A stretch of 26,708 nucleotides of DNA from Klebsiella pneumoniae (GTDB lineage: Bacteria > Pseudomonadota > Gammaproteobacteria > Ga0077536), in contig CAMCBY010000009.1 in assembly GCA_945873015.1 (NCBI GenBank), forward strand, positions 1 through 26,708. Direction: 5' to 3'. The notes beneath the pieces are model-generated. The model saw only the letters and a program-made list of their open reading frames with translations. It was not told where the DNA came from and did not search any database. The position numbers and the translations under genes are program-made. How positions within the stretch are numbered: the first letter of the stretch is position 1; the number at the start of each line of letters is the position of its first letter. Of the stretch, positions 15,480-22,810 are shown piece after piece.

Positions 15480-17212
15480 TTGACGTCGAACTCCGCCGCC
15501 TGCGGATGAATATCGATCATCCATTCGTTGATCGCCTGCTCCATGTCCACGGTCGCACCGACGAACTTCATGAAATAGATAGGCTCTGCGCGGCTGCGCA
15601 TGCGCGACTGAATCTTGTACTTACCGGGCTTGGTCAAGGCCGAGGCCGGAATCGTGTAACGCACATCGCGTGCAGTCAGCGGCGGCAGACTGCGCCCTTC
15701 CATACGAATAAAGGGAGGATGATTGAGCACCGTGGTCGGCACACCCGGCGGGCGGATGTGCGGCAACTGGTCGAAATCAAAGTTGACCGGCAGATACATC
15801 TCGCGGTCTGTGCCCTTGACGTTGGTGGTCAGGAATTTGGTCTGCAGGTTAAACAGTTGTTTGTCGTAGGGCACTTTGCCCGACGCCACTTCCAGCGAAT
15901 GGATGTCGGCCATGTCGCCATTGCCGTCCACGTACCCTGATTCCCACACGCGCTGGCCATCTGGGTCGATGACCGCGACGTTGAACCACAGCTCGGGCTG
16001 CGCACCGAGCGAGCCGGACGGCAGGTTGTGGCCACGATCGACGTTGGTGATGGTGTAATGCAGCTTGAGCTTTTTGCCGCTCTTGAGGTCGCCGTCAAAG
16101 AACGGGCCGTCGATTTTCATGGAGTTCTCCATGATCTCGATACGCGAGCGCTTCTTGTCGTTGAGCAGTTTCTCGTTCAGGGAAATCACATAACGCGCTT
16201 CCTCGCGGTCGGCGCGCTTGCTCCATTCTTCGGGGAAAGTGGCCTGTTCAACGCCCTTCTCGACCTTGTCTTCCCAGGCCGGGTCGCCCCACGGCGCGCG
16301 GTAATCGAACTTCAGCCAGTCTTTGATCGACCAGCGCTGCGAGCGCGGATTGAACGGAAAAATGCCGGGGTGGGCTATCGGGTAGCCGGGCCCGAACATC
16401 ATGTGATTGGAATGTTTCTGCTTGGGGTCGCCGACGGTCTGGCCGTTGACCACCGCTATCGGCCAACTGTCGTAACCCGCGTCCGGCTCGCCCGGCGACT
16501 TGCCCATGTGGCATTGCTGGCAGGTGATGCCTTCCTTGGCCGCTGGTGAGCCGCGGTATTGCTCCCACACGACTTCGAGTTTGATGCCGGGATGCACCGC
16601 CACCTGGTGGCAGGACACGCAGAACTCACTCTTGGAAATTTGATCGAATTTAATCGGCGCACCGTGTATCGGTGTGCCGGGTTTACCCGGAGCGGTCGAA
16701 ACACCGTACTCGGCGGCCTTGCCGACCACTTCACCGTAATTGCTGCCGACACCGCTGTTGTAGACCGGCTGATTGATGTCACCAGGTTCGATATGACGCT
16801 CGCCGTTGACCTTGCCGAACTGGGCCGATACGCGGTGACAGGTCACACAAGTGATGCCTTCGCGGGAAATCGCCGAGCGATCCCACAGCGCCGCTTCGCG
16901 CGGCTCGCCCATCTGGGTTCCTATCTGCTGGTGGCAGCGAACACAAAAAGTGCCGATGGTGCCGGACGCGAGGTCGCTGATGGCCTGTTCGAACTTGTGG
17001 AACATCGGTGAAATCGACGCGTAGGCGTGATTGGATACCGCCCACTCCCAGAACACCTTGGGATGACAACTGGCGCACTGCGTGGCCGATGGGTATTGAG
17101 ATTCAGAAAACACCGCCGCATGGGGATCCTCGGCCGCCGTGACCTGCGCCACCGCCACCAGCCCCAAACAGCACGCCACCACCCAAGTGTAGATTCGACC
17201 GCGCAACCCCAT
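15476..17212 (-). CDS. Periplasmic or surface pentaheme cytochrome with beta-rich C-terminal half
   Basis: The 578-residue protein has a signal peptide (VVACCLGLVAVAQVTAAE, likely cut near 26). It has five CXXCH sites at residues 46-50 (CASCH), 90-94 (CVRCH), 122-126 (CVTCH), 198-202 (CVSCH) and 231-235 (CQQCH), in an arrangement like c554-type multiheme domains. Residues about 345-560 have no hemes and read as beta-sandwich. A GHNLPSG block near 390 (consistent with a heme-ligating or metal-binding His) recurs in multiheme cytochromes of this type. It is the first gene of the cluster and is coupled to the barrel gene by an ATGA overlap, so the pair is likely to work together at the outer membrane. 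GAGGG precedes the ATG at 17212. It could be a terminal reductase, an oxidase of an external donor, or a plain electron carrier. Confidence 0.82.
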   Translation of the reverse strand: MGLRGRIYTWVVACCLGLVAVAQVTAAEDPHAAVFSESQYPSATQCASCHPKVFWEWAVSNHAYASISPMFHKFEQAISDLASGTIGTFCVRCHQQIGTQMGEPREAALWDRSAISREGITCVTCHRVSAQFGKVNGERHIEPGDINQPVYNSGVGSNYGEVVGKAAEYGVSTAPGKPGTPIHGAPIKFDQISKSEFCVSCHQVAVHPGIKLEVVWEQYRGSPAAKEGITCQQCHMGKSPGEPDAGYDSWPIAVVNGQTVGDPKQKHSNHMMFGPGYPIAHPGIFPFNPRSQRWSIKDWLKFDYRAPWGDPAWEDKVEKGVEQATFPEEWSKRADREEARYVISLNEKLLNDKKRSRIEIMENSMKIDGPFFDGDLKSGKKLKLHYTITNVDRGHNLPSGSLGAQPELWFNVAVIDPDGQRVWESGYVDGNGDMADIHSLEVASGKVPYDKQLFNLQTKFLTTNVKGTDREMYLPVNFDFDQLPHIRPPGVPTTVLNHPPFIRMEGRSLPPLTARDVRYTIPASALTKPGKYKIQSRMRSRAEPIYFMKFVGATVDMEQAINEWMIDIHPQAAEFDVK

Positions 17213-17383
17213 GCACCCTCACATCCGTTACGAGCAGCCCGGCAATCTTCCCTGCCTATGCCCCCCAAGGCGTCGGCCTGCCGTGACTCGCTCGCGAGAA
17301 TCCCAATGAGCTATCGAGACTTGCAGATCAAAGCTTAAGTGATTAAAGCGGTTTCATCCACCCTGAAAATCGGTAGCGGCCGA

Positions 17384-17408
17384 CATTCGGTCGATCTGTA
17401 ACCGAATG
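17384..17408. promoter_or_regulatory. 8-bp perfect inverted repeat upstream of cytochrome operon
   Basis: CATTCGGT (17384-17391) and ACCGAATG (17401-17408) are perfect inverted copies separated by 9 nt. The site lies 172 nt upstream of the first cytochrome start and 97 nt past the malate synthase stop. It could be an operator for a dimeric regulator of the cytochrome operon or a weak hairpin. No convincing -35/-10 pair was found by eye. The 292-bp stretch 17213-17504 holds no gene. Confidence 0.35.
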
Positions 17409-17444
17409 AGCCCACCGCCGCTGTTGAGCACGAGTACCTCATCC

Positions 17445-17494
17445 ACCGCGGGTCACTCACACAGCGTGCGGGCACCAGTCAGGGCACCCGCGGT
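17445..17494 (-). terminator. Long-loop hairpin after malate synthase, possible terminator
   Basis: ACCGCGGGT (17445-17453) and ACCCGCGGT (17486-17494) form a 9-bp perfect stem with a 32-nt loop, beginning 10 nt beyond the malate synthase stop. The position suits a 3' structure for that gene, but no U-run follows, so it would not be a canonical intrinsic terminator. Confidence 0.35.
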
Positions 17495-17504
17495 ACGGTA
17501 CAAC

Positions 17505-19730
17505 TCAGTTGTAGCCCGCCGCCTTCAATTCACGTCGACGGCGATGCAGCACCGGCTCGGTATAACCATTGGGCTGATGGACTCCGCCGAACACCAGTTC
17601 GCAGGCCGCCTGGAACGCCACTGACTCGTCAAAATTGGCCGACATCGGCTTGTAGCCGGGCTCGCCGTCATTCTGCCGGTCGACCACCACTGCCATACGC
17701 TTGAAGGTCTCCAGCACATGACGACGGCGCACATAATCATGACGCAGCCAGTTGGCGATGTGCTGGCTGGAGATACGCAATGTCGCACGGTCTTCCATCA
17801 AACCCACGTCGTGGATGTCCGGCACCTTGGAACACCCGATACCGAGATCGATCCAGCGCACCACGTAACCGAGGATGCCCTGGCAGTTGTTGTCGAGTTC
17901 GGCCTGCACCTGTTCGCGCGTCAGCGGTGTGTCACCGAGCAGCGGAATGGTCAGGATGTCATCGAGGCGCGCGCGCGGACGCTTCTTCAATTCGTTCTGC
18001 ACCGCCCACACATTGGTGCGGTGATAGTGCATGGCATGCAGGGTGGCGGCGGTCGGCGACGGCACCCAGGCGGTGCTCGCGCCGGCCTGGAGGTGCGCAT
18101 GTTTGGTCTCCACCATCTCCTTCATGAGGTCGGGTTTGGCCCACATGCCCTTGCCAATCTGCGCCTTGCCCTGCAAGCCGCAGGCCAGACCGATATCGAC
18201 GTTCCAGTTCTCGTAAGCCTTGATCCAGGTTTCCTGTTTCATGGCCTCTTTGCGCACCATCACGCCCGCTTCCATGGAGGTGTGAATTTCATCACCGGTG
18301 CGATCGAGAAAACCAGTGTTGATGAAAATGATGCGATCTTTGGCGGCGCGGATGCATTCCTTGAGATTGACGGTGGTACGGCGTTCTTCGTCCATGATGC
18401 CAATCTTGAGCGTGTAACGCGCAAGATTGAGCTTGTCTTCGACGCGGTCGAACACCTCGCAGGCAAACGCCACTTCTTCCGGACCATGCATCTTGGGTTT
18501 GACGATATACATCGAGCCTGCGCGGGAATTGCGCAGACCGCCGATACCACGCAGATCGTAGAGCGCGATGGTGCCGGTGATGACGGCGTCGAGGATACCC
18601 TCCGGCACTTCTTCGCCCTTCAGCAGCACCGCTTCGTTGGTCATGAGATGGCCGACATTGCGCACCAGCAACAGCGCGCGCCCATGTAAGGTCAGAGGCT
18701 GGCCCTTGGGGTCGAGAAATTTCAGATCCGGGGCGAGCGTACGGGTGACCTGTTTGCCGCCCTTCTCAAAGGTATCGGTCAAGGTGCCCTTCATGAGACC
18801 CAGCCAGTTGCGATAGACCTCGGTCTTGTCGGCACCGTCGGCGGCGGCGACCGAATCCTCACAGTCCTGGATGGTGGTGACAGCCGATTCGAGCACCAGA
18901 TCCTTGATATGGGCAGCATCGGTCACACCGACCGGGTGCTCGGCATCAACCTGAATGATGATGTGCAAATCGTTATTGCGGATCAGCACCTCATGGGGCG
19001 CATCGACCGCACCGTTATAGCCGACAAAACGCTCTGGAAATTTGAGACCGACACTCTCGCCATTGCCCATCACCACCGCCAATTGGCCGCTCACCACCTT
19101 GTAGGCCTTGGCATGGGCGTGGGAACCATCGGCCAGTGGCGCGGCCTCGTCCAGCAACGCGCGGCCATAGGCGATGACCTTGGCGCCTCGTACCGGGTTG
19201 TAGCCACCGGCGCGCTGCGCACCGTCGGTCTCGGGAATGACGTCGGAGCCATACAGCGCGTCATACAACGAACCCCAGCGGGCATTGGTAGCGTTCAGGG
19301 CGTAACGAGCGTTCTTGACCGGCACCACCAGTTGCGGCCCGGCCATGGTCGCGATCTCGGTGTCGATGTTGGTCGGGCTGACGGCAAAATCCGGTCCTTC
19401 GGGCAACAGATAACCGATCTTCTCCAGGAATTTTTTGTACTGCGCATGATCGTGCGGCGCGTCGCAACGGGATTGATGCCAGGTGTCGATCGATGCCTGC
19501 AGCTTGTAGCGCTTGAGCAGCAGGACGTTGTTCTTGGGCGCGAGTTCGGTAATGACGTCCTCGAGCATGGTCCAGAACGCGGCCGGCTGGAGGTCGAGCC
19601 CCGGCAGTATCTCGTTAACCACAAGAGAGTACAGCGGGGTGGCGATTTCCATGCGGCCGTTGTTGACCGGGGTGTGGGTGGCGAGAGGCGCGGCGCCCGC
19701 GTTGGCGGTATCGATGCTGGCAGCAGTCAT
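17505..19730 (-). CDS. glcB: Malate synthase G
   Basis: The protein condenses glyoxylate with acetyl-CoA to malate in the glyoxylate shunt, in the cytoplasm. At 741 residues it is close to the 723 of E. coli GlcB. Diagnostic blocks are NVGHLMTNEAVL, GTIALYDLRG, NSRAGSMYIVKPKMHGPEEV (with the catalytic-region Arg of NSRxGS), FINTGFLDRTGDEIHTSMEA and WVPSPTAATLHAMHYHRTNV. The chosen ATG at 19730 gives about 26 extra N-terminal residues (TAASIDTANAGAAP and following) compared with the next Met, MEIATPLYS, which would also serve. No isocitrate lyase or glycolate oxidase gene is visible nearby. It would support growth on C2-yielding substrates such as acetyl-CoA from ketone breakdown. The identification is very strong. 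Confidence 0.97.
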   Translation of the reverse strand: MTAASIDTANAGAAPLATHTPVNNGRMEIATPLYSLVVNEILPGLDLQPAAFWTMLEDVITELAPKNNVLLLKRYKLQASIDTWHQSRCDAPHDHAQYKKFLEKIGYLLPEGPDFAVSPTNIDTEIATMAGPQLVVPVKNARYALNATNARWGSLYDALYGSDVIPETDGAQRAGGYNPVRGAKVIAYGRALLDEAAPLADGSHAHAKAYKVVSGQLAVVMGNGESVGLKFPERFVGYNGAVDAPHEVLIRNNDLHIIIQVDAEHPVGVTDAAHIKDLVLESAVTTIQDCEDSVAAADGADKTEVYRNWLGLMKGTLTDTFEKGGKQVTRTLAPDLKFLDPKGQPLTLHGRALLLVRNVGHLMTNEAVLLKGEEVPEGILDAVITGTIALYDLRGIGGLRNSRAGSMYIVKPKMHGPEEVAFACEVFDRVEDKLNLARYTLKIGIMDEERRTTVNLKECIRAAKDRIIFINTGFLDRTGDEIHTSMEAGVMVRKEAMKQETWIKAYENWNVDIGLACGLQGKAQIGKGMWAKPDLMKEMVETKHAHLQAGASTAWVPSPTAATLHAMHYHRTNVWAVQNELKKRPRARLDDILTIPLLGDTPLTREQVQAELDNNCQGILGYVVRWIDLGIGCSKVPDIHDVGLMEDRATLRISSQHIANWLRHDYVRRRHVLETFKRMAVVVDRQNDGEPGYKPMSANFDESVAFQAACELVFGGVHQPNGYTEPVLHRRRRELKAAGYN

Positions 19731-19832
19731 GGCGGTTTTCGTCGTGTTGCGAGGGAGCGCAAAGGATACCCGGACTTGCCGTACTTTGCCTCTCGACTGC
19801 GGCCCGATTTGTATTCTGCGTTGTAGTGCGGC

Positions 19833-19854
19833 CTGGCCCGCGACGGGCGGCCAG
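19833..19854 (-). terminator. GC-rich hairpin between diguanylate cyclase and malate synthase genes
   Basis: GCCCG and CGGGC form a tight stem with a CGA loop, and an alternative CTGGCC/GGCCAG pairing encloses it. It lies 38 nt past the diguanylate cyclase stop (19892). No U-run is present, so its terminator role is weakly supported. The rest of 19731-19891 would hold the malate synthase promoter, for which I see no clear hexamers. Confidence 0.3.
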
Positions 19855-19891
19855 TCACATGGTCATGCGCAGCGCCGGGCCGCGCTTGAGG

Positions 19892-21781
19892 TCACGAGCG
19901 CGGTGGTGGCTTCTCAAAGCGCCTCTCGGCGTCCTTGGTCGGCACCAGACTCAGACTGTCGATGGTCAGCCGATCGCGCCCCTCGCGCTTGGAACGGTAC
20001 AGCGCCTCATCGGCACGCCGGATGACATCCTGGGCCGAGGCGCGATGACCGCGCGGATGAAACACCGACACCCCGATGCTCGCGCTGATGTGGCTGTTGC
20101 CGATACGAATCTCGCGAATGAGGCCAAGCAGGCGCTCGCCATACTCGCGTGCCGCCAGCGCATCGGCATGGGGCATGACCACCAGAAACTCTTCGCCGCC
20201 ATAACGCCCCACGACATCAGCGCCGCGCACCGAGTCGGCGAGTGTCTGCGAAACTTCTTCCAGTACGTGGTCACCCAGTTGATGGCCATAGCTGTCGTTC
20301 AGCTGCTTGAAGTTGTCGATGTCCAGCATGACGGTCGCAATCGGGAACTCATAGCGCTGGCTCTGATTGAGCAATTGCTCGAGCAGTTCGATGGTGGTGC
20401 TGTGGTTGTACAGCCCGGTCAGGCTGTCACGCACCGCCAGTTCCGACAGTTCGCGATTGCGTTCCTCGAGTTCGCGGGTACGGCTGCGCACCATCCCTTC
20501 GAGATTGGTATTGAGCGCCGCAAGATCGGCATTCGCGGCCGCAATCTGTGCCTCGCGGGCGCGCTGCAGATTCCATAGCCGATCGGATAATCCCACCGCC
20601 AGGGCGACGAATTCACCGAGCGATCCGAGGTAAACACCATTCGCGGCCCACGCCGAGGTCGGCAACGCGCCGACCATGTCGAGCAAGGTAAAACTCATGC
20701 CAATCAGGAAGGCCAACCAGCCGAACAGCAGATATCCAGCGACCCGGTCGCCAGCGCGCCAGGCCTGAATACACCCCCACAAGGCGATCGGACCCAGCAC
20801 CACTGAAGTGGCCATGATGATGCTCACACCGAGCGCGCCGGGGTGGAAAACGTGCACACCCACGCCGACCGCGCTGGTGACCGCACCTAGTGCGTACCAC
20901 GGCTCGCTGGCCGGCGTGACCTCAGGCAGATTGAGAAAGCTGCGCGCGAACAAGGTGCCGGTGACATTACACAGGGCAAGCAATGCGGCGGGCAGGATCT
21001 GCTGGGCGAGCGGCGCGTTCGGCCACAGGAACTGCATGGCATAACCGTCCGCCGCGCACACCAGCAATACCAAGGTCACCAGATATTGGCAGTAGTAGGC
21101 GTAAGCGACATTGCGCACCAGTACGAACAATACCAGCGCGCACAAAGCGAGGCCGGCCATGAAGCCGAGGTATGCCCCACGCAGATAGTTCTCCGAGGCA
21201 CTTTCGGCATGAAAGGTCGCGCTGTCCATCAACTCCAATGGCAACGCGACGGCGCCGGTCGCGCTGCGCACCCGCATGTAATAAGTGACGGTCTCACCGG
21301 CTTTGGGGGCCAGCAGAAAGGCGAAACCGCGATTGTTTATCGGGCGCGTGGCGAAGCTATGGTTGTCACCGGTGCTTACATGGCTGTGCATGCCATTCGG
21401 ACCGACGGCGTACAAATCAATGTCGTCGATCAAGGGTCGCGACAATACCAGCACCGGCGCTGCACCGTGGGCCGACTCGTAGTGGATAACAAAACGCGCC
21501 CACACTTCCGCACGCGTGAAACCGGGATTGGTATTGTGACGAGCAGCCGGCATGAATTCGGCATCATGGCGGCCGCCGAGCACCGCGTCGGCATTGAGCG
21601 CGCGCGCGTTGTCGACGAGCACAGTGAAGTGACCATCCAGGGCAACGTGTCCGACATTGTCTGCAGGCCACGTCAACAGTGGCGACGCGCCAGCCCACGC
21701 GCTGCCCATCAGCAGCGCGCATAGCGCGAACAGCCACCGCCATGCCGGGACGCGGCGCGCGTTGGAAGTGTAGCGATACAT
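19892..21781 (-). CDS. 7TMR-DISM diguanylate cyclase
   Basis: I choose ATG 21781 because it begins a signal peptide (WRWLFALCALLMGSAWAGA); an open extension to 21862 adds an unlikely Cys/Arg-rich leader. The 629-residue protein has a periplasmic 7TMR-DISMED2-like sensor domain (about residues 35-170) and seven hydrophobic helices (about 180-375). A coiled-coil linker (about 395-440) follows, with a C-terminal GGDEF domain. The active loop is GGEEF at 528-532 and is preceded by RGAD five residues upstream, an intact RxxD inhibitory site. It should therefore be an active cyclase making c-di-GMP from two GTP, with product inhibition, in response to an unknown (possibly carbohydrate) periplasmic ligand. 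No EAL domain is present. It is on the same strand as malate synthase but 161 nt away, so it is probably separate. Confidence 0.93.
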   Translation of the reverse strand: MYRYTSNARRVPAWRWLFALCALLMGSAWAGASPLLTWPADNVGHVALDGHFTVLVDNARALNADAVLGGRHDAEFMPAARHNTNPGFTRAEVWARFVIHYESAHGAAPVLVLSRPLIDDIDLYAVGPNGMHSHVSTGDNHSFATRPINNRGFAFLLAPKAGETVTYYMRVRSATGAVALPLELMDSATFHAESASENYLRGAYLGFMAGLALCALVLFVLVRNVAYAYYCQYLVTLVLLVCAADGYAMQFLWPNAPLAQQILPAALLALCNVTGTLFARSFLNLPEVTPASEPWYALGAVTSAVGVGVHVFHPGALGVSIIMATSVVLGPIALWGCIQAWRAGDRVAGYLLFGWLAFLIGMSFTLLDMVGALPTSAWAANGVYLGSLGEFVALAVGLSDRLWNLQRAREAQIAAANADLAALNTNLEGMVRSRTRELEERNRELSELAVRDSLTGLYNHSTTIELLEQLLNQSQRYEFPIATVMLDIDNFKQLNDSYGHQLGDHVLEEVSQTLADSVRGADVVGRYGGEEFLVVMPHADALAAREYGERLLGLIREIRIGNSHISASIGVSVFHPRGHRASAQDVIRRADEALYRSKREGRDRLTIDSLSLVPTKDAERRFEKPPPRS

Positions 21782-21961
21782 TTTTTTATAACACCGGGGC
21801 CAGCAGTGTTTGGGCCGGCCGCGGATTGTTTCAGTTGTGCGGCTAGGGTACGGCCAGCCCATGCACGCGTCCAGCGTAAACGCCCAATCGGGCTTGAACG
21901 GCGCGCGAATCGATATAAACGCTACCCCCGATTGGCGGTTCTTGGCTGCGCACGTTGAACG
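21782..21961. other. Gene-free stretch with a 9-bp inverted repeat, upstream of diguanylate cyclase
   Basis: This is the part of the 390-bp divergent intergenic region (21782-22171) nearest the cyclase. CCAATCGGG (21884-21892) and CCCGATTGG (21927-21935) are perfect inverted copies with a 34-nt spacer. An A/T stretch (TTTTTTTATAA on the plus strand at 21781-21791) abuts the cyclase start. I see no coding frame that I trust. Promoters for the cyclase probably lie here. Confidence 0.4.
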
Positions 21962-22110
21962 TTAGCAGGCTGGTGAAAAACGTAGCGAGCGAAGGCAGTT
22001 CGCGTTCCGCCGGCGCGCAGGAACCGTAGCGTATATGGAAATACGTGAGGATTCCGAGCACCGCCGGGACACGAAATGTCGAGCGCAGTAGTTTTTCACC
22101 AGCCTGTTAG
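21962..22110. mobile_element. IS5-like MITE, 141 bp with 16-bp terminal inverted repeats and TTAG target duplication
   Basis: CAGGCTGGTGAAAAAC at 21966-21981 reappears as its exact reverse complement at 22091-22106. Directly outside both ends is TTAG (21962-21965 and 22107-22110). A 4-bp YTAR duplication is the target choice known for the IS5 subgroup, so the element looks like a non-autonomous derivative. There is no transposase inside; an internal CGTAT/ATACG hairpin lies near its middle (about 22030-22047). It sits 61 bp before the start of the carboxymuconolactone-decarboxylase-like gene and may affect its expression. Confidence 0.75.
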
Positions 22111-22171
22111 AGTGCGGGCTCGTCGCCTGCATGTTGTGCGGGCCTGCCTTTCAACCACCAAGGAATTCAGC

Positions 22172-22639
22172 ATGACGCGATTGTTCGCCACTACCCTGCT
22201 CGCCACGCTCAGTTTCGGCGCGGGCGCCGCAGACAATGCCGCCACGCCGGACTATCACGCACGCGGCAAACAGACCCTCGACGTCATCACTGGCGGGACC
22301 ACCGCGCAGGCGATGGCCGCGGTAGCGGAAACCTCGCCGGATCTCGCGCAGTGGATCAACGATTTCGCCTATGGCCATGTCGTGTCGCGCCCACAGCTCG
22401 ACCTGTGCACGCGCGAACTGGTGACGGTCGCGTCACTGACCACCCAGGGCAATGCACCACGTCAACTCACCGCCCACGTCAATGGCGCACTCAATGCCGG
22501 CTGTAAACCGGAAGCGATTGTCGAGGTCGTGACCCAGATGGCGGTGTATGCCGGTTTTCCGGCCGCCCTCAATGGCATCGCTGTGCTGAAGGAGGTTTTC
22601 GCCGCGCGCAAAATCACACCGGAGCAGGCCCGGCAGTAG
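22172..22639 (+). CDS. Secreted carboxymuconolactone decarboxylase-like protein
   Basis: The start ATG at 22172 has an AGGAA at 22161-22165 and opens a signal peptide (LFATTLLATLSFGAGAA, cut near 20). An in-frame extension to 22076 is only read-through from the MITE. The 155-residue protein carries the helical CMD fold, with LCTRELVTVASLTTQGNA, then QLTAHVNGALNAGCKPEAI, then TQMAVYAGFPAALNG. This matches gamma-carboxymuconolactone decarboxylase relatives. The AhpD-type CxxC is missing, so a peroxidase-support role is unlikely. Export to the periplasm is unusual for the family and leaves the substrate open. It is followed by a 171-bp gap with a hairpin and a candidate promoter, so it is probably its own transcription unit. 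Confidence 0.85.
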   Translation: MTRLFATTLLATLSFGAGAADNAATPDYHARGKQTLDVITGGTTAQAMAAVAETSPDLAQWINDFAYGHVVSRPQLDLCTRELVTVASLTTQGNAPRQLTAHVNGALNAGCKPEAIVEVVTQMAVYAGFPAALNGIAVLKEVFAARKITPEQARQ

Positions 22640-22714
22640 CTGCGCATTCTCATCGCCGCACGCATGCATGGTGGCGGTGTACGCCGCGCAATCACCCTGA
22701 AGAAGCTGCCAAAC

Positions 22715-22742
22715 CTGCGGCAAAACGGGTGCTTGCCCGCAG
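22715..22742 (+). terminator. Possible terminator after the CMD-like gene
   Basis: CTGCGG (22715-22720) pairs with CCGCAG (22737-22742), with an inner CGGG/CCCG pairing, and is followed by TTT. The position, about 75 nt beyond the stop codon, suits a weak intrinsic terminator separating the CMD-like gene from the nitrile operon. Confidence 0.35.
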
Positions 22743-22743
22743 T

Positions 22744-22771
22744 TTGACCAGCAATATTAAACGTGTACATT
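22744..22771 (+). promoter_or_regulatory. Candidate sigma-70 promoter of the nitrile-degradation operon
   Basis: TTGACC (22744-22749) and TACATT (22766-22771) are separated by 16 nt, a near-consensus -35 and a 4-of-6 -10. Transcription would start near 22779, before the ATG at 22811 but after the in-frame GTG at 22763. This supports the ATG as the amidase start. Confidence 0.35.
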
Positions 22772-22810
22772 GACGCCAGCACGGCACACTCAAGAGATGC
22801 GCAAAAATTC

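Noticed and set aside
21843..22061. 72-codon minus-strand frame ending near 21843, possible small protein
   Set aside because: It spans part of the MITE and its target flank, with no motif or ribosome-binding site.
22076..22171. N-terminal extension of the CMD-like protein
   Set aside because: It reads through the MITE end and would bury the signal peptide; AGGAA before ATG 22172 marks the true start.
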